From the NCBI GenBank assembly GCA_028023455.1, contig JAQFVV010012405.1, positions 12,984,031 through 13,048,030 of the forward strand: a stretch of 64,000 bases of DNA, read 5' to 3'. Both the position numbers and the translations under genes were made by a program. This stretch comes from Epiperipatus broadwayi (taxonomy: Eukaryota > Onychophora > Udeonychophora > Euonychophora > Peripatidae). Below, one piece after another: positions 57,372-64,000 of the stretch. Below the pieces are notes generated by a model. That model was given only the letters and a program-made list of their open reading frames with translations. It ran no database searches and was not told the origin of the DNA. Position 1 is the first letter of the stretch, and each line of letters starts with the position of its first letter.

Positions 57372-58714
57372 ATATACAAGTTTAGGGACCTATTTATATC
57401 TTCTACACATACATACATTTCTTTGAAATGTTATGGTGTATAGAAAATGCTATGTGGAGTTTGTTCCCATTCACGCATTGGACAGACCAGTTGTAGAATG
57501 AATATAAAGAAGAAAGAACACATTTTGGCAATTAAAGAAAAATCTAATTCATCAACAATTTATTCACATATAAAATAAAATAAACATGCGACCAATTGCA
57601 ATAAATCATTTATTCTGACAAAAAATGAACAATACGACCAGAGATTGCTAGGGGGGGGGGGGGGCTATAAAGATTTTTAAAAGATCCAGTGGAATAAATG
57701 AGAATTGTGAATTGAAAAAAATAAACAATATTTGGAAAACGCTATTGGAGAATAAAATATTTTTTAAAACTTCCAATAGAATTTGAGTATGAGGAAGAAA
57801 TAATAAAAGGAGATTTTAAATCTCGCACACATTCTTGTGATTTGAGAAAGAAGAAGTTCTGAGGAAAGTACTTATTATTGTACTGAAACTTCAGCTATCT
57901 AGCCATTTTATTTACTACATGGAATCTCCTGAAAATAATAGTATGAAATATATATATATATAACATGTTATAGTAATAGTAGTTTTAAGATCATTAAAAT
58001 AAGTTGTTATTTGTTCTGCCTTGGCCATGTAAATGTAAGTTGATTTGAATGGAGCTCCCGTAATACCATGACTGATTTTAATTTTGCTCTCATTGCTGTC
58101 CTTATTTACTCTGTAGGTTTTTTTAAGAATTTTAACATAAATGATAAGTGGACTCATTTTTTTCAGCTGTTTGTAGTTAAATTTGATTCTGGATTATGTG
58201 ATAAATTACACTGGATTTAAAAAATACAAAACATTAACTGGTGAGTATTTAATTGTTGTTTTGTTTTCACTTTCCCAAATCTAGCAATTTGTACTTCATT
58301 GTAAGTGTAAATACAAACATTACATCTAAAAATAGAAATTCTGAATCCATATTTATTTTTATGAATATGATTTCTACATATTTACTTCAATGATTCTTCT
58401 CATGATGTGCTATCATAGAATATTTGATGGTCTACTGTCACTTCTTTTAACTTTCTGGTCGCTATCTGTAATGCTATTTTGCCAATTATGCATTCATTTT
58501 AAAAAAAATTGGAAGATGTTGATAAACAAGCTGACAATGTCCCCGATTGGTAGATTCTATAATAGAGCAATTGCAGGACTACTTGTAAACGTCCCTTCCA
58601 TTTCTGTTAGGAATGAGCAAAAATATATATATTCCATAATTTATTTAAATATTTTAATTATTTTACAAAATCTTTATATGATTAACAGTATAACATATAT
58701 ACTGAGCTTTAGAC
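57372..58714. other. Unassigned DNA, includes decayed exon-like copy
   Basis: Contains a G14 run at 57651-57664 and, at 58120-58250, the diverged copy of the candidate exon region. The open frame 58390-58728 resembles no family I know. Confidence 0.35.
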
Positions 58715-59275
58715 ATAGAGGGATTTAAACACAGACATTTGAACTCCAGTTATCCACTCTCTCTCATCCCACTGATATATCCCCACACACATGAAAAGAA
58801 TAAATGATCTTTAATATTCATATTTTGTGCTGAACCCACACTCATCAATTGATGCAGATCATTATCTCCCACACATATATACAATCAGTGCTAAGTTTAT
58901 ATTAAGATAGCAAATCTTCAAACATTAATAAACATTCTGTGTTCTCTACCCTCCAACTCTTCAGTCATCCATATGATGGAAAACCCAAAGCCCTTGATAA
59001 TGACAATATTGTTGTCATACCCATGTTAACATTAATTCACTCTATAGATGGAGAAGATGGAAGCCTATCCATTAGAGTTAGAAAATTTGCTATCTTAATA
59101 TAAACTGGGCTCTGATTGTATATAGGTGTGGGAGATGATGGTCTGAACCAACTGATGAGTGCATGAAATATATACGTGAGAGATCATTTATTTTTTAACA
59201 TATATGTGGTTATGTGTATTGATTATATAAGATGGAATGGATAGCTGAGGGAGATTGAAAGTATGTGTTAAAAAT
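58715..59275. mobile_element. Family R, copy 3, with snap-back inverted part
   Basis: The left part (58715-59040) runs in the same direction as R copies 1 and 2. From 59065 to 59275 the sequence turns back as reverse complement of 58715-58930 (GCAAATCTTCAAAC / ...AATTTGCTATCTTAATATAAAC). Thus this copy is an inverted partial dimer, like the M element at 41959 and the S element at 37002. No clean target duplication was found. Confidence 0.8.
59125..59195 (+). ncRNA. Hammerhead-like motif (R copy 3, inverted part)
   Basis: CTGATGA (59152-59158), a shortened stem II segment GTGCAT, and GAAA (59165-59168): both conserved boxes are present, but most of stem II has been deleted. AACCAA before the core and flanking GGAGATGAT / AGATCATTT can form stem I. 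The minus-strand counterpart in the left part (58848-58842) reads TTGATGA...AAAA. Confidence 0.55.
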
Positions 59276-60043
59276 ATTTATATAGTAAATATTTAAAAAA
59301 ATATTCATGACTGCACTTAGGTTTTATTCAAATATGTTTTATTTTTAAAAATAGAAAGTTAAGAAATTCGTAATAACAATAAATAAATACTGATCATGAT
59401 ATTCTGCCAAACATCAGTAATACAAAACTTTTGTGATAATAATTGTAAATGCAATTTTAAATTTTAGAACAGACTTTGTAACTTTATGATGACTTAATAG
59501 GTTCATTAATTTATTCTGCTTATTGACATTGTAGTAATCATCCAATAAGAAAAAAGTACTGTTCTCATTTCATATTTCACATTTTTTTTTATATTTGCAA
59601 AATTTAAATGTAATTTTTTAGGATGTTTTTCATTTCCGAGCTTAAATTTCTAATAACTCAAGTACAATTTATTGAACCATAATATAAAATATTGGTCTCT
59701 CAAATTGCCTAGATGCAAAAAACCTTGAAACAAGGAAGGGATAATAGAAATGTCATTCCTTTTTCAGTATGCACCCAATCTTTTTACTATTTTTTTTTTT
59801 ACTTAAATTCTAGTGTTATATAAAAGAAATTTTTTTAAGGCTATGTTATACTGTAGTACAACTATTTATCTAAGAACATTCAGTATTCTGTTCTAATTAA
59901 TCATTTGTTAATATATTTGGGGATTTTTGTGAATATTTAATAATGATATATTCTAGTCCTTTTTAAATTCTGCTTGCATATCTTGATATCTTTTTATGTA
60001 AGATTGTAATCAATATTAATATAAATATGCATACACCGTAATC
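59276..60043. other. Unassigned AT-rich DNA
   Basis: Nothing recognised. Confidence 0.45.
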
Positions 60044-60058
60044 AATTATAAATTAGGT

Positions 60059-60164
60059 CATCTTGCATTGGTGGTCGAGAGGTCAGTATGACTGCCTTGC
60101 ACTTGCAGGCAGTTGCCCAGGTTTCAGGTTCGCGTCCTGGCCGATGCTATGACACTTAAAAAAA
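60059..60164 (+). mobile_element. ~106-bp tRNA-derived SINE, family T2, copy 2
   Basis: Flanked by a perfect 15-bp direct repeat AATTATAAATTAGGT (60044-60058 and 60165-60179). Acceptor-stem-like GCATTGG (60065) pairs with CCGATGC (60141-60147) before the tail. A box TGGTCGAGAGG, B box GGTTCGCGTCC, long variable region, then TATGACACTT and an A9 tail. With copy 1 at 57253 this defines the family ends precisely. The A tail and long target duplication show LINE-type insertion. Confidence 0.95.
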
Positions 60165-60179
60165 AATTATAAATTAGGT

Positions 60180-61970
60180 AGTAATGGCCTAAAGTGTATA
60201 ATATATGAACAAGAATATTGAAGAATTCTCTAGAAAGCTCATCGTGAAATAAGATATTAGATATTAATTTGCAATGTACTTTCTATGGATGTTTCAGTTA
60301 TCTGAAGAGTTTAACAGCTTCATGCTCCCAAATCAAGATGCTTCAGATTGGCCTATATAAATGGAAATTTAGGTTAAAGATAAGATGGCCACTCTTATCT
60401 TTATAAAATCATTATCTTGTGTCAAGGTTTGAGAGATTCTTCTATAGACAAAAAATGGCATTGTTTGATTATTATAAACATTCAAGATGCATACATTAAA
60501 GGTTAAAGCCTTTCTCTAAAGTATCTAATTCATATATAGTATATTTTAGATATTTTAATATAATAAGTTATAATTGATTGTTTTGTACATATTTAATTCA
60601 ATTGATTGGTTTATCAAAAAAATTGGGTAATTCCTACTTCATTTTAATATATTTGTTATTGAGATTATTAATATTATGTTAACAAGCCTCTATTAACTTA
60701 TTATTTAAGTAGAATATATCATGTTATAACTAAATTTTGAATTGTGACTTGTGATAATACAAGAATAATAGAACTCCCTTTAGCAGTTTTACCAAGCCAC
60801 AACATCATGAGTCATAAATCAGAATGAGCTTGAAATCTTAAGCAGATTTTACTTGCTTTATTCAAAGTGTGAGAGGATAGTTAACATGGAAATATATATA
60901 CTAATTAATTGTGTGGGTTTTTTTTATTTTTGATCTTTTGAGATAAAGCAAAAATGACATCTGCTGTATAAAAGTAATATTCAAGATTATTTTGATATCA
61001 TTAATAGTCTTAACCCTTGATGTAGTTCTTTTGAAATTAGTCCTTTAAGTTTTTTATTGTTACAATTTCAAAATTTGCTTACTATACAACATCTTATATC
61101 TTACTTAAATAATTAGTTATTAAAAGGCATATTAAAGCTTTCATTTATGCTCTATGACAATACTGACAATGCTAAGCTCACTTGTTTGGTTTCAGAGGAA
61201 TTCTTTTCATCAGCTGGGTCAAGTTCCAATACCCAGAAGGTTTCTTGAATCCACTCCTGTCAAATGTGTATGGTCACAGTTTACAATTATTTCATAGAAT
61301 CTTTTATCTTTTCCTTTATTTTTTTTTTTTTGTATTTCTTCATATATTCATATATCTTACTTTCTTATAATCTTCTCATATACACTCTAATGCAATTTTA
61401 TTATGTAATTCCTCCTTTATTTTGCTAACTGTTTAGACTGTCCTGCAGTCTTTATCGGAGCTTCTACATTTAAACATATATAACCATTACTTTACATACA
61501 TATAAAAATACATATTTTACATTATTATTCATAATCATATTTTATTTTAACTCTATATCTTTACTTGTCTTATTACTTAATTATTTTCTTATTATTTCTT
61601 TATTATTTCCTTTTTATTTTTATTTTTTATTTCTTTTATCCTAGCTATCAAACTATATTATTCTTAAATATATGTCTATCACCTTTCTATTTTATTTTTT
61701 ATTTTAATACATATTAATCTAATTTCTTTTCTATCTTTCTATTATTTATCTATATTTATTCTTTTATTAATAATTTTTTTATTCCTATTCTTATCTTTAT
61801 TAATTATTCTCATTTTTAATTGTAATTCATTTTACTCACCTTTGTATAACCTTCTTCTTTCTTTTTACATTTATAACTAATTTTTTTTTAAAAACTCTTT
61901 AGCCTCTTTTTCAAATTTATTTTTTCATAATTATTTCATAATTATAAAACATTTTATATATTAAAATAAG
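60180..61970. other. Unassigned AT-rich DNA
   Basis: No gene supported. 61280-61960 is a pyrimidine-rich, T/A low-complexity stretch on the plus strand. Confidence 0.45.
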
Positions 61971-61971
61971 A

Positions 61972-62114
61972 TAGTTGTACTTATGCCACATGTGGCTACT
62001 GGGTGACACTGCAATCCCATCAACAAGCTGCAAGAAGCATGCAAGTGCTTCTTGCAGCTTGTTGATGATACTGCAACATCACCCAGTGGCCACAAGTGGT
62101 GTAAGTTACAACTA
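61972..62114. repeat. Long hairpin 1
   Basis: Arms 61972-62039 and 62046-62114 are nearly perfect reverse complements over ~68 bp with a 6-bp loop (landmarks CAACAAGCTGCAAGAAGCA and TGCTTCTTGCAGCTTGTTG, and TACTGGGTGAC / ATCACCCAGTG). It is GC-richer than its surroundings. Probably a foldback element; the transcript would be an extended hairpin. Confidence 0.95.
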
Positions 62115-62273
62115 CCTAAAAGAATTACTAGAAATGCTTACATAGTTCATTTATATATTAATTGCATAAATGGTTAGATCGTAATTTATTATTAAGAAAT
62201 GAAATTGAATATAAATAATATATACAACTTGTATACTAAGAAAAACGTGTTTAATACTTTAAAATAAAGATGT

Positions 62274-62431
62274 TCAATGTAGTATGCTCAGCATGCTTTT
62301 GGCCAACTGGTAGTCATATACATAGCTACAATTATCTAAGAGGACTTCAGGATTTATAAATTCTCTTGGATAATTATAGCTATGATTATGACTACCAGTT
62401 AGCCAAAAGCATGCTCGGCACACTATATTGA
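62274..62431. repeat. Long hairpin 2
   Basis: Arms 62274-62344 and 62361-62431, ~70 bp, a few mismatches, 16-bp loop (landmarks GCATGCTTTTGGCCAACTGG and CCAGTTAGCCAAAAGCATGC). Unrelated in sequence to hairpin 1, 160 bp away. Confidence 0.95.
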
Positions 62432-62537
62432 GCTTTTTTTATTTTAATGTATTATGTGTTATATGTACTATTTATATGCAATTACATTTTTTTTAGAAAA
62501 CTTTAAAACTATTGAAATTATATTAAGAAATTAATTA

Positions 62538-63200
62538 TCTATATATATAAAGTCCCTATTTTATCTGTTCGTCTGATTGGTAAATATATGAATGTTTCTT
62601 TATAAGGGTATCACATGTCAAATTCACAACAAATTATTTTATGCCAGATTCACAACCAATTACAAAAAACTATTATATCTGTGTGATAATTCCATCATTA
62701 GTAGAACTAATTTTTATACTCTCAGTAATGCTGTCAGAATATATGTTTGTTTATAAGGCTCATATATCAAATATAATAGATAAAAATTATTATATAAAAA
62801 TTATTATATAATTTTTATAGTTCTCACTTTTATTTATATACATAAATTTTTATACTTCTTAGTAATACTGTCAGAATATAACTCACATATTAAATATAAT
62901 AGCTAAAAACTATTACATATTTTTTAGTTTCTTAACATTATTTATATACATAATTTTTATACTTCTCACCAACACTGTCAGCATATATGTTTGTTTGTAA
63001 TGCTCACATATCAATATAACAGGTAAAAAGCTATTATATAATTTTTTATACTTGTCACTTTATTTATATAATATTAAAATGTTTTGTTTAAATTACATTA
63101 AATCTTGAATGGGCCATCCAGGACATCGTTTTTGCAACATTCATGAAAAAAGATGTGTTAAAACAACCAATTAACCTCCCCCTCCTCATATAGGCTGGAT
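62538..63200 (+). mobile_element. Helitron-like non-autonomous element, copy 2
   Basis: Begins TCTATATATATAAAGTCCC after A, followed by CTGTTCGTCTGATTGG as in copy 1 (51142-51736, minus), CATGTCAAATTCACAAC, TCACATATTAAATATAATAG and AAATTACATTAAATCTTGAA near 63100. Internally it has about three copies of a ~110-bp unit (from about 62700, 62840 and 62950: ACTTCTCA(C)...ACTGTCAGAATATA). The 3' end is uncertain; no convincing CTRR hairpin was found. Confidence 0.55.
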
Positions 63201-64000
63201 ATGGTCTGATTATAAATATTTATTATTTTTATTTTATAACAAGTTCTCTAAATGAATATAAAAGTGTGTTCAATATTACTAGAAAGGATTACTGCTATTT
63301 GGTGTTCAGAGACAAAAATGGAATACAACTTTGCTGTACATCTGATTTGTTGGAAAATAATGCATAGCTTTTACTGCTTGAGAGTTCATAAGATATTTGA
63401 GCACCAAAAGCCACAGCATTGGAATCAAACTTAGCTCCCCATATTCCATTCTGATACTGCTAAACTATACAGGTTAAATTGTTTGCAAAGGTAGGAAGAA
63501 AGATAAAGATTATGGGAGTGAAAGGTTTTTTTAAAAATTTCTGTTTAGGTGACAGAATATGGGAAATAATAAAACAGCTGTTTTTAAAATGGTCTAGGAG
63601 AGGAAAAAGAAAGTATCTAGGTTAGAAGAGTAATTTGACGATTGTATACTTTAAAAAAAAGGGTAATAAGGAGATAGAATTAAATGTATTTTCAAGGACA
63701 TGAAAAGTTTTTAGAAAGAGTGACTGTTTAACTTGTTATCTTTATATGCGTTTAATCACACTGTTTAACTTGTTTAACAGACTTTGCCTATGAAAAAGCC
63801 ATTTAACATATATATATAGACACAATCACATTAGCATGAGACCACATTCTTTCTTATTATTATTTTTTTTTTTGGAAACATTCATTTTTTTAATTTTTTT
63901 TTTTTAAATTTTTCATCATCATCAGCTATTTGCATATGAGCAGGGCGATTCCAACTCCAAAAGAAAAACACAAGACAAAACAAAAAATATATTAAAAGTA
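63201..64000. other. Unassigned AT-rich DNA
   Basis: No gene supported. The frame at 63252-63434 resembles no family I know. Confidence 0.45.

Noticed and set aside
60059-60164. Functional tRNA gene
   Set aside because: It has A-tailed retroposed structure with a perfect target duplication, and there is a second copy.
1-64000. CRISPR arrays, bacterial operons or phage genes
   Set aside because: No spaced direct-repeat arrays and no prokaryotic gene organisation; everything recognisable is eukaryotic transposon sequence.

Overview
This is a strongly AT-rich eukaryotic nuclear window, almost certainly from an invertebrate animal. No composition count was run. No host gene can be annotated with confidence. 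The only recognisable proteins are decayed transposon proteins: CR1-like, RTE-like and Penelope-like reverse transcriptases, a Tigger/pogo transposase and a gag-like ORF1. AT-richness together with CR1, RTE, Penelope, Tigger, hAT and Helitron relics fits, for example, a cnidarian or flatworm, but the species cannot be named from the sequence.

Layout. 1-10685: tRNA-derived SINE (1915), a decayed retroelement with a duplicated GC-richer 3' region (2320-4305), then unassigned AT-rich DNA. 10686-13850: a hammerhead-bearing repeat next to a Penelope-like element (PLE) built as a head-to-head inverted repeat, with a 5'-truncated RTE LINE inserted in one arm (10-bp target duplication). 14690-19400: CR1-like LINE on the minus strand (PHD-like finger, GDSL esterase, endonuclease, RT, C-terminal zinc knuckle). 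19400-26850: mostly unassigned, with a 3-copy tandem repeat and CCAAT-rich patches. 26900-28080: Tigger transposase relic. 28697-30545: second PLE flanked by ~490-bp inverted arms, one arm hit by a small palindromic element. 32605-34950: plus-strand copy of the CR1-like LINE. 37002-37796: near-perfect inverted dimer with hammerhead motifs. 38612-41120: second RTE LINE, interrupted by a hAT MITE. 41211-44192: PLE fragment and two hammerhead elements. 46792-50460: an ORF1-only retroelement and a third LINE interrupted by a SINE. 51142-51736 and 62538-63200: a Helitron-like pair. 55286-60164: more hammerhead elements, two copies of a ~106-bp SINE and one exon-like segment. 61972-62431: two adjacent long hairpins.

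The most interesting signal is a set of non-coding elements (families M, R and S here) that carry type I hammerhead ribozyme motifs. Several are flanked by 11-13 bp target duplications, and several are inverted dimers or slightly more than one unit long. The best ribozyme (42528-42611, plus strand) has a CUGANGA core, GAAA, a two-pair stem III closing on GUC, and a two-part stem I that pairs over 12 or more positions. This matches what is known of animal retrozymes and of hammerheads in Penelope-like elements. Three PLE remnants lie in the same window, so a PLE driving these elements is a reasonable but unproven inference. All element boundaries and pairings were read by eye.
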